Below, piece by piece: positions 36,893 through 45,080 of a stretch of 64,000 nucleotides of DNA (the stretch's first letter is position 1; each line of letters starts with the position of its first letter). The stretch is from Streptomyces sp. NRRL WC-3626 (GTDB lineage: Bacteria > Actinomycetota > Actinomycetes > Streptomycetales > Streptomycetaceae). Under the pieces are notes generated by a model that saw only the letters and a list, made by a program, of their open reading frames with translations, was not told the origin of the DNA and searched no databases. Position numbers and translations under genes: made by a program. The stretch covers positions 1 to 64,000 of the forward strand of contig NZ_JOCA01000002.1 of NCBI RefSeq assembly GCF_000718785.1. The letters run 5' to 3'.

Positions 36893-37369
36893 GTGGCGGA
36901 GCGACAGGAGCAGGCGGCGCCCGACGCCGTACTGACACGGATCGGTCAGGTCGTGATGCTGCACCACGCGGGGGACCGCGAGGAGGCCCGGCACCGTCTC
37001 CTCAATCTGTGGGCGGAGATCGGCGAGCAGGGGGACCCGCTGCACCGCTGCACGCTGGCCCACTACCTCGCCGACACCCAGGACGACCCCGAGGACGAAC
37101 TCGCCTGGGACCTGCGGGCGCTGACGGCAGGGGAAGAGGCCGCCGCGGACGGAGCCTCCCTCGCCGCGCGCGCCCTCTACCCGTCGCTGCAGCTGAACCT
37201 CGCCGCCGACTACGCCCGGCTCGGCCGCCCCGACGCCGCCCGCACCCACCTCCACCGGGCCCGGGGCGCCGCCGCCACCCTGGCCGACGACCGCTACGGC
37301 GAGGGCGTACGGGACGCCATCCGGCACCTGGAGATCCGACTGGACGAGGACGGCGGACTCCGGCCGTAG
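36893..37369 (+). CDS. Small tetratricopeptide-like protein
   Basis: The 158-aa soluble protein is all-helical with TPR-like repeats: HHAGDREEARHRLLNLWAEIGEQGD (about 24-48), LNLAADYARLGRPDAARTHLHRARG (about 100-124). TPR proteins mediate protein contacts; partner unknown. GTG start has GGAGG 7 nt upstream. It stands alone behind a strong terminator. Confidence 0.75.
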   Translation: MAERQEQAAPDAVLTRIGQVVMLHHAGDREEARHRLLNLWAEIGEQGDPLHRCTLAHYLADTQDDPEDELAWDLRALTAGEEAAADGASLAARALYPSLQLNLAADYARLGRPDAARTHLHRARGAAATLADDRYGEGVRDAIRHLEIRLDEDGGLRP

Positions 37370-37412
37370 AACCGGTGCTCGCGGCACCGGCGTCCGCGCG
37401 GCTCCGGCCCGT

Positions 37413-37895
37413 TCAGCGGCCGTACGTCTCCTCGCAGATGGCCGCCTCCCGGCTGCCCGGGCGCCAGCCCCCGTACTGCCTGCCCAGCGCGCACAGATCC
37501 GCCCCGGCGGAGGCCTCGCCGCGCATCGTCGCCGCCGGGGCGGGCGGAGCCGGAGCGGGTCTGTGCGCCCCGGTGCCGCCGTTCGCCGCGGCCCGTCCCC
37601 TGCCGTCACCGGGCGGTGTGCTCCGCTCCGGTGTGCCCGGGGGAGCGGCGGCCCGGCGCGACGGTGACGCGGGCTTCTTCGACGGCCGGCGGGACGGGCC
37701 GACCATCTCCAGGGCCTCGCGCGCCGGTGCCTGCACGACCTCCGTCTCGTTGCCTCCGACCGGACGTGGCTGTGATCCCTGGGACGGCGCCCCCACCGGT
37801 CCGGGGGCGAGGGGGCGCTGGACCGTCATACAGCCCGAGAGGGCCGAGACAGCCACGGTCACCAGAAGCGTTGCTGTGGTCGTCGTTCGATGCAC
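37413..37895 (-). CDS. Putative lipoprotein, hypothetical
   Basis: The 160-aa protein begins with an N-terminal hydrophobic signal ending in the lipobox LSGC (C22). The middle is Pro/Arg/Ser-rich and disordered. The C-terminus contains ADLCALGRQYGGWRPGSREAAICEETYGR with two cysteines that could form a disulfide. The same C-terminal pattern is seen in small streptomycete lipoproteins of unknown function. GTG 37895 was chosen because it places the signal peptide at the very start; the longer frame has no signal. Confidence 0.7.
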   Translation of the reverse strand: MHRTTTTATLLVTVAVSALSGCMTVQRPLAPGPVGAPSQGSQPRPVGGNETEVVQAPAREALEMVGPSRRPSKKPASPSRRAAAPPGTPERSTPPGDGRGRAAANGGTGAHRPAPAPPAPAATMRGEASAGADLCALGRQYGGWRPGSREAAICEETYGR

Positions 37896-38099
37896 CCGGT
37901 CAACTCTGCTGGCTCCGGCCGCCCTACGGAGCCCGGACGGGCACACCATGCCCCGCACGGGTGATCTCCCACCCCGTACGGACGCTCCGAACGCGCCCCG
38001 GGTGACGCCGGCCGCCGCTGCCGCACGCCGGAGGGGCCGTAAGCGGGAAGACCGTATGATCGCAGATCACGGCAGGTGACGGCTGGAGGGGAACACACG

Positions 38100-39005
38100 G
38101 TGAAGGTCGGCTGCATCGGACTCGGGGACATCGCACGGAAGGCCTACCTTCCGGTGCTCGCCCACCAGCCCGGGGTGGAACTGCATCTGCAGACCCGCAC
38201 CCCCGCGACGCTCGACCACGTCGCCGACGCCCTCCGCCTCCCGCCCGCACAGCGCCACGCGGACCTCGACGCCCTGATCGCCCAGGACCTCGACGCGGCC
38301 TTCGTGCACGCGCCCACCGACGTCCACCCGGAGATCGTCACCCGGCTCCTCGAGGCGGGCGTACCGACGTACGTCGACAAACCGCTCGCCTACGAACTCG
38401 CCGACTCCGAGCGGCTGGTGGAGCTCGCGGAGGAACGGGGCACGAGCCTCGCCGTCGGCTTCAACCGGCGCTTCGCGCCCGGCTACGCCCAGTGCGCCGA
38501 CCACCCGCGTGAGCTGATCCTGATGCAGAAGAACCGCGTCGGACTGCCCGAGGAACCCCGCACGATGATCCTCGACGACTTCATCCACGTCGTCGACACC
38601 CTGCGCTTCCTGGTGCCCGGCCAGGTCGACGACGTGACCGTGCGCGCCCGCACCGAGGGCGGACTGCTGCACCACGTGGTGCTCCAGCTCGCCGGGGACG
38701 GCTTCACCGCGCTCGGTGTGATGAACAGGCTCAGCGGGTCGGCCGAGGAGATCCTCGAGGTGTCCGGGCAGGACAGCAAGCGTCAGGTGGTCAACCTCGC
38801 CGAGGTGATCGACCACAAGGGACAGCCGACCGTGCGGCGGCGCGGCGACTGGGTCCCCGTGTCACGGCAGCGCGGCATCGAGCAGGCGGTGCTCGCCTTC
38901 CTGGACGCGGTCCGCGCCGGGCGGGTGCTCAGCGCCCGGGACGCGCTGGCCACCCATGAACTGTGCGAACGGGTGGTACGAGCGATCCACGAGCGCCCCG
39001 CCTGA
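38100..39005 (+). CDS. Gfo/Idh/MocA-family oxidoreductase
   Basis: The 301-aa protein has an N-terminal Rossmann fold (GCIGLGDIARKAYLPVL, 4-20), the cofactor/catalytic motif VDKPLAYELAD (about 97-107, with the EKP-equivalent lysine), and a C-terminal barrel. It oxidises a sugar or similar alcohol with NAD(P). GGAGGGGAA lies 7 nt before the GTG, and TATGAT (38055-38060) is a good -10 box. Its 3' end overlaps the 3' end of lnt by 77 nt on the other strand. Confidence 0.87.
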   Translation: MKVGCIGLGDIARKAYLPVLAHQPGVELHLQTRTPATLDHVADALRLPPAQRHADLDALIAQDLDAAFVHAPTDVHPEIVTRLLEAGVPTYVDKPLAYELADSERLVELAEERGTSLAVGFNRRFAPGYAQCADHPRELILMQKNRVGLPEEPRTMILDDFIHVVDTLRFLVPGQVDDVTVRARTEGGLLHHVVLQLAGDGFTALGVMNRLSGSAEEILEVSGQDSKRQVVNLAEVIDHKGQPTVRRRGDWVPVSRQRGIEQAVLAFLDAVRAGRVLSARDALATHELCERVVRAIHERPA

Positions 39006-40494
39006 GACGCGCCACCTCGGTGACGCCCCAGACCACGAGGACCAGCAGCGCCGCGTACAGCGTCCAGTCGCCGAAGCGGACGTAGGGCGTCGTCCCGTGC
39101 GCCAGCGGGATCTCGTACACCTGCGCGGCGGCGCTGTCCGTGCCGAGCCGCGGGCCGGCCGGCTCCCCGTCGGGGCCGTACACGGCGGAGACGCCCGTGA
39201 GGGTGGCGTGCACCATCGGGCGGCCGGTCTCGGCGGCGCGCAGCGCGGCGAGCGAGGCGTGCTGCCCGGGGGCCCAGCTCCGCTGAAACGTCGACGTGGA
39301 GGACTGGGCGAGCAGGACGTCCGCGCCGTCCTCGGCGAGATGCCGGCTCATGTCGGGGAACGCGGACTCGAAGCACACCAACGGGCCGATCCGCAGCCCG
39401 TTCCCCGCGTCCATCACCACCTGCTCCGTGCCCTGCCGGCGGTCCTCCCCGGCCGCCTTGCCGACGGAGGTCGCCCAGCCCAGCAGGGAGCGGGCCGGAA
39501 TGTATTCACCGAAGGGGACCAGTCGCATCTTGTCGTACCGGTCGCCGGTCGGGCCGTCCGGGCCGATCAGCACCGAACTCTTGTAGATGCCGGGCCGGTC
39601 GGAGCGCCGGGCGTCCACGTTGACCAGGATCGGCGCGCCCGTCTCGCGGGACAGCGCGGTCAGCCGCCGTGCGAGGTCGGGGCGGTCCCCGAGGTCGAAA
39701 CCGACGCTGCTCTCGCCCCAGACGATCAGGCCGGCGTCCTGCCCGGCGAGCTCGCGCGTGAGCTGCTCCTCGCGGTCGAAGCGCCGTTCCGCGCTGTCGG
39801 GACCGGTGACGACACCCGGCTGCACGAGCGCGATCCGCACCCGGTCGTCGGTGTCGGGCCGCGGCGCGTACACCCAGGCGGCGGAGGTCACGGCAGCCGT
39901 GGCGACGAGCCCGGCCACGGCGGGCACCCGGGCCCGCCGGACCGCGACCAGCACGGCCACGCCGACGTTCAGCGCCACCACCAGGAAACTGAGCAGCCAT
40001 ACGCCGCCCACCGACGCAAGCCGCAGCCCGGCCCCCACCTGCCACTGACTCGCACCGAGCACGCCCCAGGGGCCGCCCAGCCCCTGCCAGGAGCGGACCA
40101 GTTCGATGACCAGCCAGCCCGACGGCACCACGACGAGCCCGGCCGCGACCCGCCCGGGCGACGGCGTCCCGCCCAGCATCCGCCGTACCAGCCACCCCCA
40201 CGGCGCCCACAGGGCGCCCAGCAGGGCGGCGATGACGAACGTGAACACGTGCAGACTCGGCAGCAGCCAGTGGTGCATGGCCAGCATGAAGCCGAACCCG
40301 CCCCACCAGCCGTCGAAGGCGGCCCGTCGCCCCGCCGGAGCGGTACGGAGCAGCAGTATCCACGGCACGAGGGCGACGTAGGCGAACCACCACAGGGACG
40401 GGGCGGGAAAGGCCAGGACGGGCAGGGCGCCCACGACCGCGGCGGCGGTCGAGCGGCGCCAGGGGGAGGCGAGCCAGTGGCCGAGCGTCTTCAT
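38929..40494 (-). CDS. lnt: Apolipoprotein N-acyltransferase
   Basis: The 521-aa protein has six to seven N-terminal membrane helices (about 12-205) and a nitrilase-like domain (about 218-480) with the catalytic triad E261 (WGESSVGF), K322 (DKMRLVPFGEY) and C374 (VCFESAFPD). It adds the third acyl chain to lipoproteins. A final membrane helix (about 480-500) anchors the C-terminus. Streptomyces often has two Lnt proteins; this window shows one. Confidence 0.93.
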   Translation of the reverse strand: MKTLGHWLASPWRRSTAAAVVGALPVLAFPAPSLWWFAYVALVPWILLLRTAPAGRRAAFDGWWGGFGFMLAMHHWLLPSLHVFTFVIAALLGALWAPWGWLVRRMLGGTPSPGRVAAGLVVVPSGWLVIELVRSWQGLGGPWGVLGASQWQVGAGLRLASVGGVWLLSFLVVALNVGVAVLVAVRRARVPAVAGLVATAAVTSAAWVYAPRPDTDDRVRIALVQPGVVTGPDSAERRFDREEQLTRELAGQDAGLIVWGESSVGFDLGDRPDLARRLTALSRETGAPILVNVDARRSDRPGIYKSSVLIGPDGPTGDRYDKMRLVPFGEYIPARSLLGWATSVGKAAGEDRRQGTEQVVMDAGNGLRIGPLVCFESAFPDMSRHLAEDGADVLLAQSSTSTFQRSWAPGQHASLAALRAAETGRPMVHATLTGVSAVYGPDGEPAGPRLGTDSAAAQVYEIPLAHGTTPYVRFGDWTLYAALLVLVVWGVTEVARLRRGARGSLVPPVRTVHGWPARPGR

Positions 40495-40540
40495 AGGCGG
40501 CTCCCTACCCCGTGGTGCCTCCAGTGTGCGTCCCCGGAGT

Positions 40541-40566
40541 GATCCGGGACAGTGCGGTCCCGGATC
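40541..40566 (-). terminator. Terminator of the SnoaL-like gene
   Basis: A perfect 9-bp stem (40541-40549 with 40558-40566) with an 8-nt loop lies 6 nt after the stop of the leftward gene at 40573. Confidence 0.65.
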
Positions 40567-40572
40567 AGTCGA

Positions 40573-41067
40573 TCACAGGAGCCCGCCGTGCGTCGGTGGG
40601 CGCCGCCACTTCTCCCGCACGACCACCTCGCTCAGCCGCCAGCCGTCGGCCGTGCGCAGCATCGCGAACACGTACCGGCCCCCGCACACGAGGTCCGGTG
40701 CCGGAGACACCCCGTCCTGCCCGTCGCGGCCCAGCGGATTCACGTAGTCCGCCCGCACCCGGGCCGTGTCGCCGGTGTCCTGCTCCCAGATCCCGAACCG
40801 CACCAGCCGGTTGACGATCAGATGCTGCCGTACGGGGAAGCCCCCGAGGCTCTCCGCCAGCCAGCCGGCCACCGCCCCGGCGCTGCCCTCGATGCCGCCC
40901 GCCGACCGGTAGTCCGCCCGCCCGTCCGGCGTGAACAGCCCCCGGTACGCCTCCCAGTCACCGTCGTCCACGGCCACCGCGTACTCGGTGACGAGCCCGT
41001 CCACGGCCAGTCGGTCCCTCACGGTCGCGAGCTCCACACGCTGCGTCATCGGCTCAGTGTTGGCCAT
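40573..41067 (-). CDS. SnoaL/NTF2-like domain protein
   Basis: The 164-aa protein is a single SnoaL-like alpha-beta barrel: VDGLVTEYAVAVDDGDWEAYRGLFTPDGRADYR (about 24-56) is the typical start, followed by HLIVNRLVRFG and GRYVFAMLRTADGWRLSEVVVREKW. Such folds are used as small hydrolases, cyclases or binding proteins; the specific reaction is unknown. ATG 41067 and ATG 41049 are both possible. It is divergent from the DUF4291 gene. Confidence 0.8.
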   Translation of the reverse strand: MANTEPMTQRVELATVRDRLAVDGLVTEYAVAVDDGDWEAYRGLFTPDGRADYRSAGGIEGSAGAVAGWLAESLGGFPVRQHLIVNRLVRFGIWEQDTGDTARVRADYVNPLGRDGQDGVSPAPDLVCGGRYVFAMLRTADGWRLSEVVVREKWRRPPTHGGLL

Positions 41068-41143
41068 GGCGCGTGCGCAGCCAAGAGGCCGGGCGAGGAT
41101 ATTCGGTGGCCTTCGCCCCGCCGCCCGGCCGAAGCTGTACGCC

Positions 41144-41743
41144 GTGAACGAAGAGCATCCGAGGTTCGGGATACGCGCCCGCCACACCGACTCCACCCTC
41201 ACCGTCTACCAGGCCTACGGCCCGAGGATCGGCCGCCCGGCGGCGCGGCACGGCCGGTTCACGTCCTCGTGGAGCCGGACCCGTATGACATGGATCAAGC
41301 CCTCGTTCCTGTGGATGATGTACCGCTGCGGGTGGGGGACCAAGAAGGACCAGGAGACCGTGCTGGCCGTGGAGATCAGCCGGGAGGGGTTCGTGTGGGC
41401 GCTGCGGAACTCCTGTCTGTCGCACCATGTGCCGGTGCTGCACGGGGACGCGGAGACGTGGCGGAGCGCGTTGCGCCGGGCGCCCGCGCGGGTGCAGTGG
41501 GATCCGGAGCGGGATCTCCGGCTGAATCCGCTGCCCCACCGCTCGCTGCAGCTGGGGCTCGCGGGGGAGGCGGCACAGCGGTACGCGGACGAGTGGATCG
41601 TGGGGATCGAGGACGTGACGCCGCTCGCCACGGAGGTGCACGCCCTGGTGCGGGAGGGGGAACTCGGGCGGGCGGCCGCGCTGTTGCCCGAGGAGCGGGC
41701 GTACCCCCTGAACGGCGACGTGCTCGGGCATCTGCGAGCCTGA
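41144..41743 (+). CDS. DUF4291 protein
   Basis: The 199-aa protein matches the DUF4291 family over its length: TDSTLTVYQAYGPRIGRPAARHG (about 15-38), MTWIKPSFLWMMYRCGWGTKKDQE (about 47-70) and LPHRSLQLGLAGEAAQRYADEWIVGIEDVT. DUF4291 proteins recur near stress and toxin-antitoxin loci but their role is unknown. GTG 41144 is the likely start because the first conserved residues follow immediately. Confidence 0.82.
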   Translation: MNEEHPRFGIRARHTDSTLTVYQAYGPRIGRPAARHGRFTSSWSRTRMTWIKPSFLWMMYRCGWGTKKDQETVLAVEISREGFVWALRNSCLSHHVPVLHGDAETWRSALRRAPARVQWDPERDLRLNPLPHRSLQLGLAGEAAQRYADEWIVGIEDVTPLATEVHALVREGELGRAAALLPEERAYPLNGDVLGHLRA

Positions 41744-41780
41744 GGATCTTCGTCACGCGTTCGTCGCCAGGAGGTACTCA

Positions 41781-42521
41781 ATGAAGCGTCTCGTCACGGT
41801 GGTCACCGGGGGCAGCCGGGGGATCGGCGCCGCGACCTGTCTGCGGCTCGCCGCGGAGGGGCACGACGTGGTCGTGAACTACGTCCGTGACGCCGCGGCC
41901 GCCGAGGAAGTGGCGGAAGGAGTGCGGGCGGCCGGGGCGCGGGCCGTGAGCGTACGCGCGGACACGTCCGTCGAGGCCGATGCCGACCGGCTCTTCGACG
42001 TGGCCGAGCGCGAGCTCGGTCCGCTGACGGGGCTGGTGAACAACGCGGCGGTGACGGGGCCGCTGGGCCGGTTCGCCGACGCCGGGACGGATGTCCTGCG
42101 GCGGGTCGTCGACGTCAACCTCATGGGGACGCTGCTGTGCTCGCGCCGGGCCGTGCGGCTCATGACGCCCCGGGGCGAGGGAGCGATCGTGAACATCTCC
42201 TCGGGAGCCGCCACGCTGGGCAGCCCCGGTGAGTACGTCCACTACGCGGCGACCAAGGCCGCCGTCGACGCCTTCACCCTCGGGCTGGCCAAGGAGCTGG
42301 GCCCGGACGGCATCCGCGTCAACGCGGTCGCCCCGGGCCTGATCGACACGGAGATGCACGCCGCGATGGGGGCCCCGGACCGGGCCCGGGAGATGGCGGG
42401 AAACATCCCGTTGCGACGGGCGGGACAGGCCGAGGAGATCGCGGCGGCCGTGGCCTGGCTGATGTCGCCGGACGCCTCGTACACCACGGGGACGGTGCTG
42501 AGAGTGGCGGGCGGGCGCTGA
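41781..42521 (+). CDS. SDR-family oxidoreductase (FabG-like)
   Basis: The 246-aa enzyme has TGGSRGIG (9-16), NNAAVTGPL (about 88), and the S/Y/K site NISSGAATLGSPGEYVHYAATKAA (about 137-160). AGGAGGT lies 5 nt before the ATG. It resembles glucose/ribitol-type dehydrogenases. Upstream on the same strand, 37 nt away, is the DUF4291 gene, so co-transcription is likely. Confidence 0.87.
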   Translation: MKRLVTVVTGGSRGIGAATCLRLAAEGHDVVVNYVRDAAAAEEVAEGVRAAGARAVSVRADTSVEADADRLFDVAERELGPLTGLVNNAAVTGPLGRFADAGTDVLRRVVDVNLMGTLLCSRRAVRLMTPRGEGAIVNISSGAATLGSPGEYVHYAATKAAVDAFTLGLAKELGPDGIRVNAVAPGLIDTEMHAAMGAPDRAREMAGNIPLRRAGQAEEIAAAVAWLMSPDASYTTGTVLRVAGGR

Positions 42522-42533
42522 GCCTCACGGGCG

Positions 42534-42713
42534 TCAGGCCGCCGCGACGACCCCGCCCCGTATCGCCGCGGCCCACTCGACCACCAGCAGTTCGTACTGC
42601 TCGCGCTCCTGGGCGGACAGGGAACCGCCCGCGCGCAGCCACAGCGCGCGGATCTGCTCATTGACCTCGGCGGCGGACCGCGCGGAACCAGGGGTCACTA
42701 AATCGGGGGACAT
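42534..42713 (-). CDS. Small conserved protein with a TTA codon
   Basis: A 59-aa ORF, starting MSPDLVTPGSARSAAEVNE and continuing with QIRALWLRAGG and SLSAQEREQYELLVVEWAAA, is likely real. It has streptomycete codon use, helical heptads, and a -10 box TAGGCT (42721-42726 on minus) ending 7 nt before the ATG, so the message would be leaderless. Codon 5 is TTA (42699-42701), which requires the bldA tRNA; this points to expression late in growth. The gene is 12 nt from the converging SDR stop. Function unknown. Confidence 0.75.
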   Translation of the reverse strand: MSPDLVTPGSARSAAEVNEQIRALWLRAGGSLSAQEREQYELLVVEWAAAIRGGVVAAA

Positions 42714-42785
42714 GCGGACAAGCCTAGGGCCAAGGACTGACAGTGCGCTACCGGACGGCTACCCGCACCGTATGTCCTCGGTCAC

Positions 42786-42810
42786 GTGCCCGGGACACGT
42801 TCCCGGGCAC
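42786..42810 (-). terminator. Native terminator of uppP
   Basis: A perfect 10-bp stem (42786-42795 with 42801-42810) and 5-nt loop lie 11 nt after the uppP fragment's stop. It supports that the native 3' end of uppP is preserved here. Confidence 0.75.
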
Positions 42811-42821
42811 ATGCCACGCGG

Positions 42822-42965
42822 CTAACCCGCCGACTCCGCCGCGTGCGGGCTGAGGGTGCCCATGGCGACCAGCACGATGATCACGATGCCGAGCGCGATG
42901 CGGTACCAGACGAACGGCATGAAGCTCTTGGTGGAGATGAACTTCATGAACAAACCTATGACCAC
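42822..42965 (-). pseudogene. uppP: 3' fragment of undecaprenyl-diphosphatase gene
   Basis: The frame from GTG/ATG near 42947-42965 to TAG at 42822 encodes MKFISTKSFMPFVWYRIALG, then IVIIVLVAMGTLSPHAAESAG, the C-terminal membrane helix of streptomycete UppP (BacA). Only about 42-47 residues remain of about 280. A stop codon in this frame lies just upstream (about 42966-42968), and the sequence beyond is integrase. So the gene was split here by an integrative element. The 5' part is not visible elsewhere in the window. Confidence 0.85.
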
Positions 42966-42968
42966 TTA
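42940..42968. other. attL/attR: Probable attachment site (att) at the uppP/integrase junction
   Basis: The junction between uppP coding sequence and element DNA lies here. The integrase stop codon (42956-42958) overlaps the residual uppP frame by 10 nt, so the crossover core is probably within this interval. I cannot define the core without the other junction or an unoccupied homologue. Confidence 0.55.
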
Positions 42969-44356
42969 GCCTTGGCGGTCTTGACCTGCAACGCCATCCA
43001 GCCCGAAAGATCAACTGGGAGAGGACTGGGAGACGGGGGCGGCTCCCACCCCTCGGGGAGTGTGAGCGCGAAGTTCTCCCACCGCGCCTGCAGCGTCTCC
43101 ATGATGGCCTTCTCCATTGCCGGTGTCACGTTGGAGTACAACCCCTCGACACCCGCCAGCTCGTGGCCCATCCGGGATTCAGTGGCGACGCGGCTGTGGC
43201 CGTCCTCATCGATCCACTCCTTGTGTCCGTGACGCATCAGGTACTGCCGCTTGTTCTTCCAGCGCTCCACGGCCGGCAACTCCGGCAGGGGACGCCGCGA
43301 GTCGACGGTCTGCTTCTGCCCGAGCCGTACCCGCTCGAATTCCTCCCTGGCGTCGCGCCCGTCAGCGAACTTCCTCCAGTAGTGGTAGGGGAAGTTCGCG
43401 TTGATGAGCGGGCCGTCATTGATTGAGGTAAAAACCCACTCGGGCTCCCGGCCTGCGAGCAGCATCTCCAGCAACTCGGCCAGGAACGGCGGCACGACGA
43501 GTGTGCGCCGGCTCTCGTACTTCGGTACGTACAGGCCGGGCTTTCCTGTTCCTTCAAGGCGCTGATGCTGCCACTGCACGCGGATGGCCGGCATGAGGTC
43601 GGGGCCGTACCGTTCCAGGTCTTCGGCGTGCCGGTCCTCGCGGTCCTCCTCGTCGGGATCGTCCAACGGGTCGGAGGCAGGCCAGTTGGGGTGGCAGTAC
43701 TCGGGGCGCAGCCCGTACAACTCAGCGGGCCGCATGCCGGTCATGGCAAACGTCCACACGTACACGTAGCCAGGGAACCCCCAGAACGAGAGGGCGTTGC
43801 AGGCGAGTTGGTGGACGTCCTCGATGCGCAGGTTGCGCTTCCGCTCGCGCGGCTTCTTCTTGTACTTGCCGCGCCGCCGCTTCTTCTTCTGTACGGGCGA
43901 CGTTTGCCGGAGACCGTCATCGACGGCGTCGTCCATCATCATGCTGAAAATGAGCAGGATCTCGCCGCGGTAGCGGTAGCCGATGTGGTCCTGCTCCTTC
44001 AGCCAGATCTCCCAAGCCCGGCACAGAGATGGCTTGATGTCGGCAACGGCCATCTCGCCCCAGCGCGGCTCGATGTAGAGCCGGACGATGGACTCGATGT
44101 TCCTCTTACGGAGGTGGCCGACATCGAGAGTCTGCTGCCACGTCTTGACGTATTCGGTCATGAGGACCGCGCCGTCGCGACGGCTGATGTACCGGTCGTT
44201 GCGGATGTCCGACTCACGGTCCAAGCCGTACTCGAGGGCTTCTTCTTCGGTGTCGAAGCCGCCCTTGCTGTCGAAGATCCACCGGCCTTTGTCGTTCTTC
44301 TTGCCGGTGTTCCAGCGGACGCGGCAGAAGTTGCCGCGCCACTCGATGTAGGGCAT
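42956..44356 (-). CDS. int: Tyrosine recombinase (phage-type integrase)
   Basis: The 466-aa protein has an AP2-like or arm-binding N-terminus (1-90, MPYIEWRGNFCRVRWNTGKK), a SAM-like core-binding domain (about 95-190) and a catalytic domain (about 235-440): first Arg in FAMTGMRPAELYGL, an expected HxxR read here as YLMRHGHKEW (His replaced by Tyr), SRMGHELAGVEGLYS with the final His and nucleophile Tyr. A basic insert (KKKRRRGKYKKKPRERKR) lies near 205-225. The ATG at 44356 is preferred; the frame continues upstream without good signals. The gene ends exactly at the uppP junction. Confidence 0.9.
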   Translation of the reverse strand: MPYIEWRGNFCRVRWNTGKKNDKGRWIFDSKGGFDTEEEALEYGLDRESDIRNDRYISRRDGAVLMTEYVKTWQQTLDVGHLRKRNIESIVRLYIEPRWGEMAVADIKPSLCRAWEIWLKEQDHIGYRYRGEILLIFSMMMDDAVDDGLRQTSPVQKKKRRRGKYKKKPRERKRNLRIEDVHQLACNALSFWGFPGYVYVWTFAMTGMRPAELYGLRPEYCHPNWPASDPLDDPDEEDREDRHAEDLERYGPDLMPAIRVQWQHQRLEGTGKPGLYVPKYESRRTLVVPPFLAELLEMLLAGREPEWVFTSINDGPLINANFPYHYWRKFADGRDAREEFERVRLGQKQTVDSRRPLPELPAVERWKNKRQYLMRHGHKEWIDEDGHSRVATESRMGHELAGVEGLYSNVTPAMEKAIMETLQARWENFALTLPEGWEPPPSPSPLPVDLSGWMALQVKTAKAKWS

Positions 44357-44723
44357 CAGGTGTCTTTCTTTCTGGGCGGTAGGGGCAGAGCTCGGACAGC
44401 TGAATGAGGCAGAAGTGTCGCGGGGTGTGGGACTGCGAGGATCAGGCATGCACCCCTTGGACGCGGCACGGCGCCTGGCGTGGAACGGCCTGGATACCCC
44501 CGCGACTCGCACCGTCCGCAACGGACACACCACCACTTGATGGGTCACACAAGCCGCGTGGGGGTGGCACACAGGTTGCCGGGCATGGGAAAACCCGCCC
44601 TGGTCCGGGAGTTTTCTCACGTCAGGGCGGGTCCGGCGGAGCGAGCCGACCTATGCGCTCCTTCGTCTGGGAGAAGTAAGTGGGGGTGAGGCTGCAGGTC
44701 GCGGCATACCCTTACGGATCGCC
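44357..44723. other. int-xis intergenic region with terminator
   Basis: 367 nt between the excisionase-like gene and int. It holds the terminator described separately. A 30-codon ORF on the plus strand (from 44449) has no support. The region is the likely int promoter. Confidence 0.5.
44589..44632 (-). terminator. Intrinsic terminator after the xis-like gene
   Basis: Read on the minus strand, ACCCGCCCTG (44632-44623) pairs with CAGGGCGGGT (44602-44593) and is followed by TTT (44593-44591). The loop is 20 nt. It would separate xis from int transcription. Confidence 0.75.
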
Positions 44724-45080
44724 TCACGCGGCGGGCTTGAACCGGACGGTGGACGGCGTAGCCGGGCCGCTGCCAGTGGACTTACGTGGAGTGGCCTTGC
44801 GGCGGCGGGCCTTGGCCAGTGCCGACGGCCGGGTCATCTTGTGATGAATCTCCCGGATTTCGCGGCAGTCCTGGAGGCTGAACCGCAGAAATTTGCCGAA
44901 GCGGTGGTGAGGGAAGCCGCGCTGGTTGGCCCCGTCTCGTAGCCACCTCTCGCCGCAGCCGATGACGCGGGCCGCCTCCCCTGGGTCGAGCGTCACCTCG
45001 CCCTGCTCAAGGGCCCGCATGGCCGCATCGATCATGGCCTTGCGCTCGGCGCCGGTGCGGTTCGTTTCGGGGCTAGTCAT
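44724..45080 (-). CDS. xis: Excisionase-like HTH protein
   Basis: The 118-aa protein has an HTH with LDPGEAARVIGCGERWLRDG (about 36-55) and FGKFLRFSLQDCREIREIH, the excisionase/MerR-like winged helix. The C-terminal tail is very basic (KARRRKATPRKSTG). GGAAGAGG precedes the ATG. The position directly upstream of int, same strand, fits a recombination directionality factor or integrase regulator. Confidence 0.8.
   Translation of the reverse strand: MTSPETNRTGAERKAMIDAAMRALEQGEVTLDPGEAARVIGCGERWLRDGANQRGFPHHRFGKFLRFSLQDCREIREIHHKMTRPSALAKARRRKATPRKSTGSGPATPSTVRFKPAA

Noticed and set aside
34325..37609. Minus-strand ORF of 1094 aa opposite the SBP and ung genes
   Set aside because: It spans several real plus-strand genes and shows only shadow codon composition.
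44449..44541. 30-codon ORF between xis and int
   Set aside because: It has no ribosome site, homology or conserved composition.
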